A stretch of 64,000 bases of DNA from Streptomyces sp. NBC_00704 (GCF_036226605.1 NZ_CP109000.1:7002501-7066500), one strand, 5' to 3'; shown: positions 1 through 8,821, counted from the first letter of the stretch. Numbers and translations are program-made. Notes: generated by a model from the letters alone, not told the origin.

Positions 1-2
1 TG

Positions 3-272
3 AACGACCCCGCGCACACGCTCGCGCTGGCCGAGCGGAACTTCACCGTGCCCTCCCGCCCCGCGGTGGCCTCCCGGTACGCCCGGCGGACCCCGTCGAT
101 GGCGGTCTTCGTCGAGAGCGTCGAACGGGCCCGGGCCCGTTCCGCGCAGCTCGGCGTCGGATGGCCCGCGGCCGCGACCGCCGTCTACACCGCGATCCAG
201 TCCGCGCTGACGGGCGAGCAGACACCGGAGGAAGCGCTCAGACATGCACAGCAGACGGCGACCAGCCCCTGA
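3..272 (+). CDS. Sugar ABC transporter substrate-binding protein, C-terminal end (5' truncated)
   Basis: Only the last 89 residues are in the window; the frame is open from base 3 and the true start lies upstream. The end reads like the C-terminal helix of a family 1 extracellular sugar-binding protein: an FVESVERARAR segment and an SALTGEQTPEEALRHAQQ segment, the usual region before the final helix. The next gene, a permease, starts 29 bases before this stop, so the two are translationally coupled. Binding protein, then two MalF/MalG-type permeases, is the standard CUT1 importer layout. No ATPase gene follows; in Streptomyces such systems often share MsiK (known of the group, not seen here). 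The substrate cannot be read from this fragment. Confidence 0.75.
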   Translation, partial: NDPAHTLALAERNFTVPSRPAVASRYARRTPSMAVFVESVERARARSAQLGVGWPAAATAVYTAIQSALTGEQTPEEALRHAQQTATSP

Positions 273-1194
273 CGAGGACCGGCGCGCGGCCTTGACGCGC
301 CTGCGGGAGCCGGTCGCCCGCTGGATGTTCGTGGCGCCCGCCGGGGTGTACCTCACGCTGTTCTTCGGATACCCGGTCGTCAAGAACGTCGTGATGAGTT
401 TTCAGCAGTACTCGACCACCACGTTCTACACCGGTGCCGCGCCGTTCGTGGGACTGCGCAACTACGCGGAGGTCCTGTCGTCGGACCTGTTCTCCGAGGC
501 CCTGCTGACGACGGCCCTGTTCACCGTCGGTTCGCTCGCCGGGCAGTTCGCGCTGGGGCTGGCCCTCGCGCTGTTCTTCCGGCGGCGCTTCCCGCTCGGC
601 GGGGTGCTGCGGTCGCTCCTGCTGCTTCCGTGGCTGCTGCCGTTGGTCGCCTCCGGGGCGACGTGGAGGCGGATGCTCGACACCGACACGGGCGTCGTCA
701 ACGACGCGCTGCGCGGCCTGCACCTCGTGTCGTCCGGCGTGCCCTGGCTGACCGGCACCTCGGAGGCGCTGGTCTCGGTGATCGTCGTCAACATCTGGGT
801 GGGCGTTCCCTTCAACACCGCGATCCTGTATGGCGGGTTGCAGGACATTCCGACGCGGCTGTACGAGGCGGCGAGGATCGACGGAGCCGGTCCCGTGGCC
901 ACGTTCCGCCATGTCACCTGGCCCCTGCTGCGGCCCGTGGCCGGCGTCGTGCTGGTGCTGGGCGTGATGTACACCCTGAAAGTGCTGGACATCGTGCTCG
1001 TGGTGACCGGCGGCGGACCGGCCGGCGCCACCGAGACCCTCGCCACCCGGTCCTACGAACTGTCCTTCCGGCAGTTCGCGTTCGGGCGCGGCGCCGCCCT
1101 GGGGAACGTGCTCGTCGTCGTCTCGCTCGGATGCGCCTTCCTCTACCTGCACGCCAACCGGCGGGCCCGGCAGGACTGGGAGGCGATCCGGTGA
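244..1194 (+). CDS. Carbohydrate ABC transporter permease, MalF/UgpA type
   Basis: A 316-residue inner-membrane permease of the binding-protein-dependent CUT1 family. It has a short basic N-terminus, about six hydrophobic segments, and the cytoplasmic EAA loop near residues 208-228 (YEAARIDGAGPVATFRHVTWP), which docks on the ATPase. The ATG overlaps the end of the binding-protein gene by 29 bases and its stop overlaps the next permease start as GTGA, so three genes form one coupled operon. Length and layout are normal for the family. The sugar is unknown. Confidence 0.9.
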   Translation: MHSRRRPAPDEDRRAALTRLREPVARWMFVAPAGVYLTLFFGYPVVKNVVMSFQQYSTTTFYTGAAPFVGLRNYAEVLSSDLFSEALLTTALFTVGSLAGQFALGLALALFFRRRFPLGGVLRSLLLLPWLLPLVASGATWRRMLDTDTGVVNDALRGLHLVSSGVPWLTGTSEALVSVIVVNIWVGVPFNTAILYGGLQDIPTRLYEAARIDGAGPVATFRHVTWPLLRPVAGVVLVLGVMYTLKVLDIVLVVTGGGPAGATETLATRSYELSFRQFAFGRGAALGNVLVVVSLGCAFLYLHANRRARQDWEAIR

Positions 1195-2009
1195 GACGCG
1201 CACCCGGACGCGACCTGCTGTCCACCGTCATCGGGATCGTCCTGCTCGCGGTGATGCTCTTCCCGCTCTACTGGATGGTGAACGCCTCCCTCCAGCCGGC
1301 GGGCAGCGCACTGCTGCGGACGGGATGGTTCCCCTCCCACCCGGACTTCGGCGGTTACGCCACCGCGCTGGGCGACCAAGGACGCAACCTCGTCACCAGC
1401 CTCGTCGTGGCCCTGGGCAGCGTCGTGTTCAGCCTCGCGCTCGCCGCGCCGGCGGCCTACGCGCTCGCCTGGCTGCCCCTCCGGGGCGCGGGCGTCGTGC
1501 TCTTCGGCGTCCTGGTGACGCAGACGGTGCCGGGCATCGCGGTCGCCAACGCCCTCTACGGCGCCTACGAGGAGCTGGGTCTCCTCAACTCCTACCCGGG
1601 CCTGATCCTCGCCGACTCGACCGCCGGAGTGCCCTTCGCGATCATCGTTCTGCGCACATCCATGCGGACCATCCCCCGCGAGACCGTCGAGGCCGCGCGC
1701 GTGGACGGCGCCGGGAGGTGGCGCACCTTCCGCTCCGTGGTGCTCCCGATGAGCGCGAACTCGCTGATCACCGCCGCGATCTTCACCTTCCTCCTCGCCT
1801 GGAGCGACTTCCTCTTCGCCCTCACGCTGACCACCACGGAGACCGTCCGGCCGATCACACTGGGGATCTACGACTACCTGGGCGCCCACACGAACCGGTG
1901 GAACGCCGTCATGGCCACCGCGGTCCTGGCCTCCGTACCGGCGGCCGTGCTGCTCGTGCTCGCCCAGCGCCGCATCGCCGCAGGCGCCGCCGACGGAGCC
2001 GTCAGGTGA
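1191..2009 (+). CDS. Carbohydrate ABC transporter permease, MalG/UgpE type
   Basis: A 272-residue second permease of the same importer. The start is the GTG overlapping the TGA of the upstream permease; the frame stays open further upstream, but the coupled start gives a normal MalG length and an N-terminus (MRRAPGRDLLSTVIG) leading straight into the first membrane segment. The EAA loop is visible as EAARVDGAGRWRTFRSVVLP. It is the last gene of the operon; the following gene is convergent, about 120 bases away. Confidence 0.9.
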   Translation: MRRAPGRDLLSTVIGIVLLAVMLFPLYWMVNASLQPAGSALLRTGWFPSHPDFGGYATALGDQGRNLVTSLVVALGSVVFSLALAAPAAYALAWLPLRGAGVVLFGVLVTQTVPGIAVANALYGAYEELGLLNSYPGLILADSTAGVPFAIIVLRTSMRTIPRETVEAARVDGAGRWRTFRSVVLPMSANSLITAAIFTFLLAWSDFLFALTLTTTETVRPITLGIYDYLGAHTNRWNAVMATAVLASVPAAVLLVLAQRRIAAGAADGAVR

Positions 2010-2130
2010 GGGGCGCGGCCGGCACCCCGACCGGCGCGCCGTCCACTTCGGCACCGACACAGGCCACGAGCGGCCGAGCACGGCTCCGGCCTCGACCCTG
2101 ACCCCGGAGCCGGTGGCCGCCGGAGGCGGG

Positions 2131-4107
2131 TCAGGTGGTCGGCCCGCCCGTCGCGAGTCGGTCGCTCATGTCGTTCGCCAGCTCCTCGCCCGCCGAGCCG
2201 GCCGCGGTGAGCAGTGCCTCGAAGACTCGCAGCCGGCGGAAGGCCTCGGCGTAAGCGGTCTGCTGCTCCAGGGGAAGCCGGAGGACCTGGAGACGCCGGA
2301 TGTCGACCCTGGACGAGCTGGAGGCGTGGGTGCCGGCCTGACGCCCGTTGGCCGGCGCGCTCAGGCACCCGGCGAGGAAGTGGGGCTCCAGTTCTCCCAC
2401 GGCCACGCGCAGGACGTAGAGCTGGGGGCCGAGGGCCAGGGGCGGTCCCTCGTGGACCCATGCCCGGAACGCCCGCGCCACCCCGGCGACCACGACGTCG
2501 CCCTCCTCGGCGACGGCCTGGGCCGAGCCGATCGGGACCGTCGCGCCGGGTGTGCCGTCGTTCAGGAGATCGGCGACGGTGAGGAGCGGAACGGCCGCGC
2601 CGCCGGCCGGTGCCGTCGGCTGGCGGCCGGTGCGCAGTGTCAGCGCTCCCGCTGTGACGAGGTCGCCCACCGTCGTGGCGGTCTGCGCGCCTTCGGCCTC
2701 CGACGCGAGGGCGGACAGCCGCCGTGCATGTTCGGCCAGATCGATGAGCAGGGTCCCGAACTCGTCCCACCCGGCGGCGAGTTCCTCACGGGACGGCCCG
2801 GCTGCCGCCGCGGTGTAGCGGCCCGGGGTGACGTCCACCTCGTCGTCGAGAAGGCCGAGCAGGGGCACCCGTGCCGCGCCCTGCGGCGGTTCCCGGTCCG
2901 GCCGGTCGAGGGTCGCCAGCGCGGCGAGCACGAACGAACCGAGGCCGTCCCAGTCGGGGCTGGGTTCGCGTGCACCCTCCGAGGCGAAGCGGGTGGCGTC
3001 CACCAGGAGGGCTTCCTGGCTCGGGGGAGCGGCCGCCGGGCCGTCCGGTGCCGCGCGCAGGATCCACAACTGGAGCGCCACGCTGTGTGGTCGGGCGCTG
3101 CCGGGGGGCAGGGAGACGACGGCGCGCAGCGTGCCCGTGCGCAGCAGGGAGCCGCGGACACGGCGGCCCGCCTTGCGTGCGGCGACGGCCGGCGGGAGGA
3201 CGACCACGGCGGCGCCGCCAGGCTTGAGGTGGGCCAACAGGTGCTGCACCCAGGCCAGTTCGGGCTCGGTGCGCGACGGCAGGCCGTGCGCCCAGCGCCG
3301 GTCGGTGGCCAGCTCCGCGTAGCCCCAGTCGCGTTCGTTGAACGGAGGGTGGCACAGCGCGATGTCGGCCTTCGTTCCGGCGAAGGGGTCGTCCCGCAGC
3401 GAGTCGGCGCAGACGATCTCTGTCCGGATGTCGTGGTCCTCCGCGAGGAACTCGAGCCGGCCGGCCGTCAACGCGGCCGGTGCCAGGTCCTTCTCGCACG
3501 CGAGCACCTCCAGCCCGGAGCCCTCGTACTCCCGCACGGCCGCGGCGGCCAGGTGCCCGGTGCCGCACGCGGGATCGAGGAGGGTCAGTACGTCCGTTGC
3601 CGGGCCGAGGCGGACGGCGAAGGCAGTCCGGGCCATCAACGCGGCGAGTTGCGGCGGCGTGGTGCTGAGCTGCCGGACGTGGGTCTCCAGCCATCGTCGC
3701 AGCAGGAACTCGAAGGTCTCCCGCGGCCCCTCCCTCCGTCCCACCTTCGCGGCGTCGGCCACCAGATCACGTGCTCGCGCGGAGAGTTCGGGCGGTGTGG
3801 TGCGCGACCTGGGGAAGCGCATCCGGCGGCCCGCCGCGGCGATGGCCAGCCCCGACTCCGTCCGGCTGCCGAGTGCCTCGAACCGCGGCCACAGCAGCTC
3901 GCGTCCACCGACGTCCCTGTGCCTGCCGTTGTCGCGCAGCCACTGCTCGACCTCGGCCAGCGAGAACTGCGGGCTGACGTCGGTGCCCCCGATGCGGGCG
4001 GGGAAGGAGTCGTGCCGGCGGCGCCAGTTGCTCACGGCGGCCCGGCCGACACCGGCGATCCGGGCGATCTCGGCCAGGCTGACGGGGACGGCTTCATGGG
4101 CACTCAT
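2131..4107 (-). CDS. Orphan N6-adenine DNA methylase-like protein (HsdM-type) with N-terminal HTH
   Basis: A 658-residue protein. Residues about 10-65 look like a helix-turn-helix (SLAEIARIAGVGRAAVSNWRRR). The Rossmann core follows: SAM-binding motif I at 178-184 (DPACGTG), and motif IV at 252-256 reads CHPPF where HsdM-type enzymes have NPPF/Y, so the catalytic Asn is His here. The C-terminal 200 residues (VGDLVTAGALTLRTG..., then a conserved domain ending near LPLEQQTAYAEAFRRL) resemble a specificity-subunit target-recognition unit, giving methylase and recognition in one chain. No restriction subunit is adjacent. It is divergent from the CoiA/CCA-enzyme fusion. It could be a modification enzyme, or a DNA-binding protein that has lost catalysis. 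Confidence 0.8.
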   Translation of the reverse strand: MSAHEAVPVSLAEIARIAGVGRAAVSNWRRRHDSFPARIGGTDVSPQFSLAEVEQWLRDNGRHRDVGGRELLWPRFEALGSRTESGLAIAAAGRRMRFPRSRTTPPELSARARDLVADAAKVGRREGPRETFEFLLRRWLETHVRQLSTTPPQLAALMARTAFAVRLGPATDVLTLLDPACGTGHLAAAAVREYEGSGLEVLACEKDLAPAALTAGRLEFLAEDHDIRTEIVCADSLRDDPFAGTKADIALCHPPFNERDWGYAELATDRRWAHGLPSRTEPELAWVQHLLAHLKPGGAAVVVLPPAVAARKAGRRVRGSLLRTGTLRAVVSLPPGSARPHSVALQLWILRAAPDGPAAAPPSQEALLVDATRFASEGAREPSPDWDGLGSFVLAALATLDRPDREPPQGAARVPLLGLLDDEVDVTPGRYTAAAAGPSREELAAGWDEFGTLLIDLAEHARRLSALASEAEGAQTATTVGDLVTAGALTLRTGRQPTAPAGGAAVPLLTVADLLNDGTPGATVPIGSAQAVAEEGDVVVAGVARAFRAWVHEGPPLALGPQLYVLRVAVGELEPHFLAGCLSAPANGRQAGTHASSSSRVDIRRLQVLRLPLEQQTAYAEAFRRLRVFEALLTAAGSAGEELANDMSDRLATGGPTT

Positions 4108-4397
4108 GGTTCAGGCTCCGAGATCCTGGGCGGCCGGCCCGGTCGGCGTTCCCAGCGGCCGTTCATGCGGGAAGGCTACTACTCCTATTGACTGAGTTCA
4201 CAGCGGGTAGTTGCGGCACCCTGAGCGAGCGCCACCGCAAGACGGCGACGCCCGCGTTCACGCACCCCGTCTTGTGAACTAAGTGCATGGAGCAGATACT
4301 GACGGCATGCGGGACCCGGCGCCGGGAGGCGGCATTGGTCCGACGGGGGCGAGGGGCGACGGACGCACCTTCGCGGGAGACATGAGGGTGCGTGACG
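4108..4397. promoter_or_regulatory. Divergent intergenic region between methylase-like and CoiA/CCA-fusion genes
   Basis: 290 bases that must hold both promoters. An AT-richer stretch near 4175-4200 (TACTACTCCTATTGACTGAG) stands out and includes TTGACT, a possible -35, but I cannot pair it confidently with a -10. A GAGGG at 4384-4388 is the ribosome binding site for the rightward gene. I see no further gene here. Confidence 0.4.
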
Positions 4398-6695
4398 ATG
4401 GCCTCGGCCGTGACCGAAGAGGACAATCGCAAGGTACAGACCGCCGTCCTGGGAGGATCCCAGGGCCATCGGCCCGTCTTCCTCCCCTTCGAGAAGGAAG
4501 CCGCGCAACGCCTGCGCAACCTGCGCGGCGCCGACGCGTTCAGCTGCGGCGTCCTCCTCGGAGGCTGCGGACAGGTGCTGACCCTGCGCGCCTGCGGTGA
4601 CAGGAAATCCCACTTCGCCCACCGCCCGCCCGTGCGGTGCCGCCGAACCGCCGTGGGGGAGAGCAGCGCGGACCACCTGTACATCGGCGAGGCCCTCGTC
4701 AACTGGCTGCGCGGGCAGGGCCGTCCGAACGTCACGGTCGCCTACGTCCAGCAGACCCAGGCCCGCAGCGACTCGATCGAGATCCGCTTCGGCCCGAAAG
4801 GGGGACGGCGCCGCCTCCTGCACGTACAGATGGTCCGCCGTTCGTTCTCCCAGTGGAAGGACGACGGAAGGAGGCTCGAAGCAGCGCCCGGCGAGAGCCC
4901 GGTGATCCGCGCCTACGGGCCGGAGAGCGAACTCGCCCCCTACGAGGTGCAGGCCACCGGCCACGCCCTGCGCTTCCGCTGCGAGACGCGCGATGGCACA
5001 CGAGAGGTGTCGATCGGCACGCAGTCGCCCGATCACGACGTTCGGTGGACGACCCTCGACCGGTGCCGCCTCAGCGACCTCGGACTGGTCACGCCGTTCC
5101 TCGAACGGGCCCGGGCCGGTGACGCACTGCGTCTCAAGAGCACGCCGGGGGCCACGACGCCGGCGCCTCCGCCTCCCCGGCAGGCGACCGCACGGAGCGA
5201 GGCACGAGGTCGGCGCCAGCAGCCGGCCGTTGCGCCCCCGCCGGAGGGACCGGCCGGATCCGCGCAGGAGGGTCCCGTCGATCCCCGGGCGACGGCCGCA
5301 CGGGCGGCGCTCCCGCCGCTCGTCGACGACCTCCTGCACCGCTTCACCGCCGCCGGGTTCACGCTCAGCCTGGTCGGGGAGTCGGTGCGCCGGGCCCTGG
5401 TGGGCGCCGTCGGACAGGAACTCGACTTCGTCACGGACTCCGACGCGGGGCGGATACGGCAGCTCGTCGCGGGCTGGGCACACGAACTCCCCGCCCGCGA
5501 AGACGACGCAGACCGCCCCGTCACCCTGCGCAAGCAGTCGGACGGCGCCGACCACACCCTGCGGATCCACCCGCGCCCGGCGCGTTCGCACGACCGGTCC
5601 TATCCCGCACGGCGAGCCGAGCACCACAAGGCGCTGGAGAAGTACCTGCGCCGCAGCGACTTCACCGTGGACGCCATGGCGCTCGGACTGTCGCACGTGA
5701 CCCTGACGGACCCCTTCGGCGGCCTCGAGGACCTGGAGCATCGCGTCCTGCGCACCCCACGGGAGCCCAGGGCGGCGACCGTCAACGACCCGGCGCTGAT
5801 GCTCCGCGTGGTCCGCCGCGCCGCCCTGCTCGGCTTCGAACCGGCCCCGGAACTGAAGGACGCGATGCGCGCGGCGGCGAGCCGGGTCACCCAGGTCCCC
5901 GCCGAACAGGTGCGGGACGACCTCACCGCCACCCTGCTCGCGGCCCGTCCCGAAACCGGACTGCGCCTGTTGGTCGACACCGGACTCGCCGGGCACGTCC
6001 TGCCGGAACTGCCCGCCCTGCGGTTCGAGAGCGCGGGGCATCACCGCCACAAGGACATCTACGAACACACGCTGACCGTCCTGGACCAGGCCATCGCCCT
6101 CGAAACGCAAGGGCCCGACCTGACCCTGCGCTGGGCCGCGCTGCTCCACGACATCGGCACGCCACGCACCCGCCGTACCGGACGCAACGGCCGGGTCACC
6201 TTCCACCACCACGAGGCGGTGGGCGCCAAGATGGCCCGCAGGCGACTGCGGATCCTGCGCTGCCCGGACCAGCTCATCGCGGACGTCGTCCGCCTGGTGG
6301 AACTGCACGTCCGGTTCCACGGCTATCTCGACGACGAGTGGACCGACCCCGCCGTGCGCCGCTACGTCCGCGACGCCGGCCCGCTCCTCGACCGGCTGCA
6401 CAGACTCACCCGTGCCGACTGCACCACCCGTGACCATCGCAAGGCCCGTGCGCTCGCCCGCGCCTACGACTCCCTGGAGGAACGCATCGAGCGCCTTGAC
6501 ACCGAGGACGCACGGCAGGCCGCCCGACCGGACCTCAACGGCCACCAGATCATGGACATCCTCGGCATGCGTCCCGGGCCCGAACTCGGACGCGCCTATG
6601 CGTATCTGCGAGACCTCCGCATCGAGAAGGGCCCGATGGACTTCGAGACGGCCAAGGACGCGCTGCTGGAATGGCGAGCCCGGGGCGACAGCTGA
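4398..6695 (+). CDS. CoiA-like domain fused to a tRNA CCA-adding-enzyme/poly(A) polymerase paralogue with HD domain
   Basis: A 765-residue fusion. Residues about 45-235 resemble the competence protein CoiA family: a Cys-rich start (CGVLLGGCGQ, RACGDRKSHFAHRPPVRC) and a SADHLYIGEALVNWL segment. After a Pro-rich linker (about 250-290), residues 300-765 align by eye with actinobacterial class II CCA-adding enzyme over its full length. The head is altered: GG-S-VRD is GESVRR (327-332), the DxD metal motif is E341-L-D343, and RRDFTVNAMA reads RSDFTVDAMA. The HD part is intact (H584-D585 in LLHDIGTPRTRR; HHHEAVGAKM). The likely start is this ATG, nine bases after GAGGG; a GTG six bases upstream is closer to the RBS. 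Nucleotidyl transfer is doubtful and HD phosphohydrolase action is plausible. The gene probably acts with the divergent methylase-like gene. Confidence 0.8.
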   Translation: MASAVTEEDNRKVQTAVLGGSQGHRPVFLPFEKEAAQRLRNLRGADAFSCGVLLGGCGQVLTLRACGDRKSHFAHRPPVRCRRTAVGESSADHLYIGEALVNWLRGQGRPNVTVAYVQQTQARSDSIEIRFGPKGGRRRLLHVQMVRRSFSQWKDDGRRLEAAPGESPVIRAYGPESELAPYEVQATGHALRFRCETRDGTREVSIGTQSPDHDVRWTTLDRCRLSDLGLVTPFLERARAGDALRLKSTPGATTPAPPPPRQATARSEARGRRQQPAVAPPPEGPAGSAQEGPVDPRATAARAALPPLVDDLLHRFTAAGFTLSLVGESVRRALVGAVGQELDFVTDSDAGRIRQLVAGWAHELPAREDDADRPVTLRKQSDGADHTLRIHPRPARSHDRSYPARRAEHHKALEKYLRRSDFTVDAMALGLSHVTLTDPFGGLEDLEHRVLRTPREPRAATVNDPALMLRVVRRAALLGFEPAPELKDAMRAAASRVTQVPAEQVRDDLTATLLAARPETGLRLLVDTGLAGHVLPELPALRFESAGHHRHKDIYEHTLTVLDQAIALETQGPDLTLRWAALLHDIGTPRTRRTGRNGRVTFHHHEAVGAKMARRRLRILRCPDQLIADVVRLVELHVRFHGYLDDEWTDPAVRRYVRDAGPLLDRLHRLTRADCTTRDHRKARALARAYDSLEERIERLDTEDARQAARPDLNGHQIMDILGMRPGPELGRAYAYLRDLRIEKGPMDFETAKDALLEWRARGDS

Positions 6696-6779
6696 CCCGG
6701 GCCGGCCGCCGACCAGCCGGCACACCACCGTCCCCGGCCCCACTGATCGCTGACCTCTGACCGCTCACGGAGTTGCTTC

Positions 6780-7862
6780 ATGCCCCGACCCCGCCGTGCC
6801 ACCGGCACCGCCCTGCTCGTCGCCGCCGTCCTCGCCGTCGGCGGCTGCGGCAGCGACACCGACCCCTCCACGGCGCACACCCCGGCCGCTACGGAGGAGG
6901 CGAGCGGGACCGAGCCGGCCGCACCGGCCGACGGGGCGGACACGGACCCCGCGTCGACCGGGGCCGCGGCGACCGGCGACGACACCTCGATCGAGGACTT
7001 CCTTACCGCGGCCGGCATCGACGACACCCTGGTCAAACGGCTCGGCGAGGTCGGTGACGCCAACAACTACGGTCTCGGAACGGGCGTCGAGACCGGCCTG
7101 GAGGACCGTCGAGGACTCGCGACGCTCCAGGTCACCACCTGCCGCGACGTGGCCGTCGGATACCGGACCTGGGAAGGCGTCCGGCGAGCGGACGAGGCGG
7201 GCGGCGCGACCGAGGACCAGGCAGCCGCCATGGCCGACTTCCTGCGGACGGACTTCTGCCCCCACGTCGCACCGTTGAAGGAGGCCGCTCTTCCCGTACA
7301 GACCCTCGGCGGGCCGCCCGAGGACGATCTCGGCGGCCGGGGTCTCGCCTCGCCGGTGACCTGGTGGGACCGACGCCATCCACGCGTCTCGTGGGCCGAG
7401 GAGTGCGCGCCGCGGCTGGGAATGCCCGACACGGACCCCGTGGCCTACCGCCTGGCGAAGGACGAGGTCGTCTGCGCCGCCCTCCCTCCCGCCGCGTCGC
7501 TGAAGAACCACCTCATCAGCGTGGACGTCGTCTTCTCGTCCCAGGTCGACGAGGACCGGGCGCTGAAGGCCGCGCTCGCCCTGCTGCCCAGCGACGCGAA
7601 GCCGACGGAACCGAAGCAGGGCGCCAACCCGGACTGGTCGTACCTGGACGGCGGCTGTGTGCACATCGGCTTCCGTACGGGGACGATGAAGAGGCTGACC
7701 CAGGGACTGAAGAAGGACGCCGAGCCGTGGGCGTCCGCCGTCTACTACTCGGAAGGGGCCACCGAGGACGGAGCCGTGGGCGACTACACGGGACAGGTCA
7801 GGCGGATCTCGCTCTCCACAGGCGCCGACGACCCCGGCGCCTCAGGTCAACTGACCTGCTGA
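6780..7862 (+). CDS. Putative secreted lipoprotein, function unknown
   Basis: 360 residues. The N-terminus is a lipoprotein signal: basic MPRPRR, hydrophobic ALLVAAVLAVGGC with the lipobox Cys at about residue 22. An acidic Thr/Ala/Asp linker (about 24-75) follows, typical of exported Streptomyces lipoproteins. The globular part (about 80-360) carries spaced Cys residues (TTCRDVAV, DFCPHV, EECAPR, EVVCAAL, GGCVHIG, LTC at the end) that could form disulfides outside the cell. I do not recognise the family. It follows the CoiA/CCA fusion by 84 bases in the same direction and might be read through from it, but nothing links their functions. Confidence 0.8.
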   Translation: MPRPRRATGTALLVAAVLAVGGCGSDTDPSTAHTPAATEEASGTEPAAPADGADTDPASTGAAATGDDTSIEDFLTAAGIDDTLVKRLGEVGDANNYGLGTGVETGLEDRRGLATLQVTTCRDVAVGYRTWEGVRRADEAGGATEDQAAAMADFLRTDFCPHVAPLKEAALPVQTLGGPPEDDLGGRGLASPVTWWDRRHPRVSWAEECAPRLGMPDTDPVAYRLAKDEVVCAALPPAASLKNHLISVDVVFSSQVDEDRALKAALALLPSDAKPTEPKQGANPDWSYLDGGCVHIGFRTGTMKRLTQGLKKDAEPWASAVYYSEGATEDGAVGDYTGQVRRISLSTGADDPGASGQLTC

Positions 7863-8321
7863 CACTGAACCATCGGACCGAATCGGCCCGCTGGGTTGTT
7901 CGCACGGCTGATGGGTGGCCGGCCCTCGAGTCGGTCCTGGTCTCCCGAGAATCCGAAGATTCCCAGGCGAGTCGGCCTGTCGCCGGAGCAGAGGACGACG
8001 TAGTGACCGGTCCACCGCATCCGGCACTCGCCGAGCAGGCTTTGCTCGTGCTCCTCATGGATCACCGCCTCATCGGCGGCAGCGGCGAGTGCCTCGGGAG
8101 CGCGTCGACGGGTCATCCGTGGCAACAACCCTTTAGATGTCGAGGATTGAGTGGGTGCCCTCGCTCCCCATGAACTCCTCGTCCTCGTAGAGGTCCTCCA
8201 GGCTTCCGTATCGGGCACCATCGCCGTACTCCTCCTGGAACACCCTGGCCCGCAACGTCGCCAAGGCGGCCTCGACATCGCCGTCGTACCCGGTGACGTA
8301 ATCCCATCCGCCGGCACCCAT
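7847..8321 (-). pseudogene. Remnant of a conserved Streptomyces protein: nonsense, deletion and frameshift
   Basis: The 5' part (8321 down to 8133) reads MGAGGWDYVTGYDGDVEAAL... ending EEFMGSEGTHSILDI and then TAA. In-frame translation past that TAA gives RVVATDDP, which is how I recall the family continuing (SILDI-E-RVVATxDP), so a Glu codon appears to have become a stop. The 3' part continues in another frame (about 8110 to 7950) with EEHEQSLLGECRMRWTGHYVVLC and ends near GIFGFSGD, the expected C-terminus. The central HTLRPL-type section is missing. The head could still make a 62-residue peptide. The end of the remnant touches the end of the convergent lipoprotein gene. Confidence 0.65.
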
Positions 8322-8472
8322 CGAGCCGCCGCCCTGAAGATCAAGATCGTGAACGCGCGAACGATACCGGCGGGGACTGACAACGCCGCGGCCCGGCGCC
8401 GGGTTCCGCTCGACTCCCGGATTGAGGTGTCCAGGCGGTCGACCGCGTCACGGAGATCGCCCGGACGGGTCC

Positions 8473-8745
8473 TCAGTTCTCCAACCGGACCGGCATCAGG
8501 ATCGAGAAGGTGTTCTCGTCGTCGGGGCGGCGGATGGCGAGTGGGGCCGTGGGCGCGCCCAGGTCCGAGATCACTTGGTCGCGGGCCCGGCGGCGGGCGC
8601 GCCGGAACTCTGAGCCCTCGACAAGGAAGAGGGTCAAGCCGGGCCGGACCGGGCGGTGATCCGGTCCGCTGCCCGGCCGCCGCCACTGCCCGGCGTCGGC
8701 CCAGAACCGCGAGGGGCGCGCAGCCGGACGAGTCCGAGGTCTCAC
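8473..8745 (-). CDS. Small hypothetical protein, possibly a remnant
   Basis: A 90-residue reading frame. The first 35 residues are Arg/Pro-rich and look non-coding, but the last 55 (from LTLFLVEGSEFRRARRRARDQV to NTFSILMPVRLEN) have a protein-like mix of residues. It lies between the broken gene at 7847-8321 and the GH5 gene, in a stretch with no clear ribosome binding site. A shorter start inside the frame is possible. I do not recognise it; it may be another decayed gene. Confidence 0.25.
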   Translation of the reverse strand: MRPRTRPAARPSRFWADAGQWRRPGSGPDHRPVRPGLTLFLVEGSEFRRARRRARDQVISDLGAPTAPLAIRRPDDENTFSILMPVRLEN

Positions 8746-8821
8746 GCCGACCGGCGTTGCCTCCGCTCGGCCGGCCGCGCGCCCACCGCAGGCCGCCTCC
8801 GTCGCCGGGGCTCCGATGCGG

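Noticed and set aside
4185..6743. An 852-residue minus-strand frame opposite the CoiA/CCA fusion
   Set aside because: It is Arg/Gly/Val-rich and has no domain; the plus strand has the real motifs. Long antisense frames are common at this GC content.
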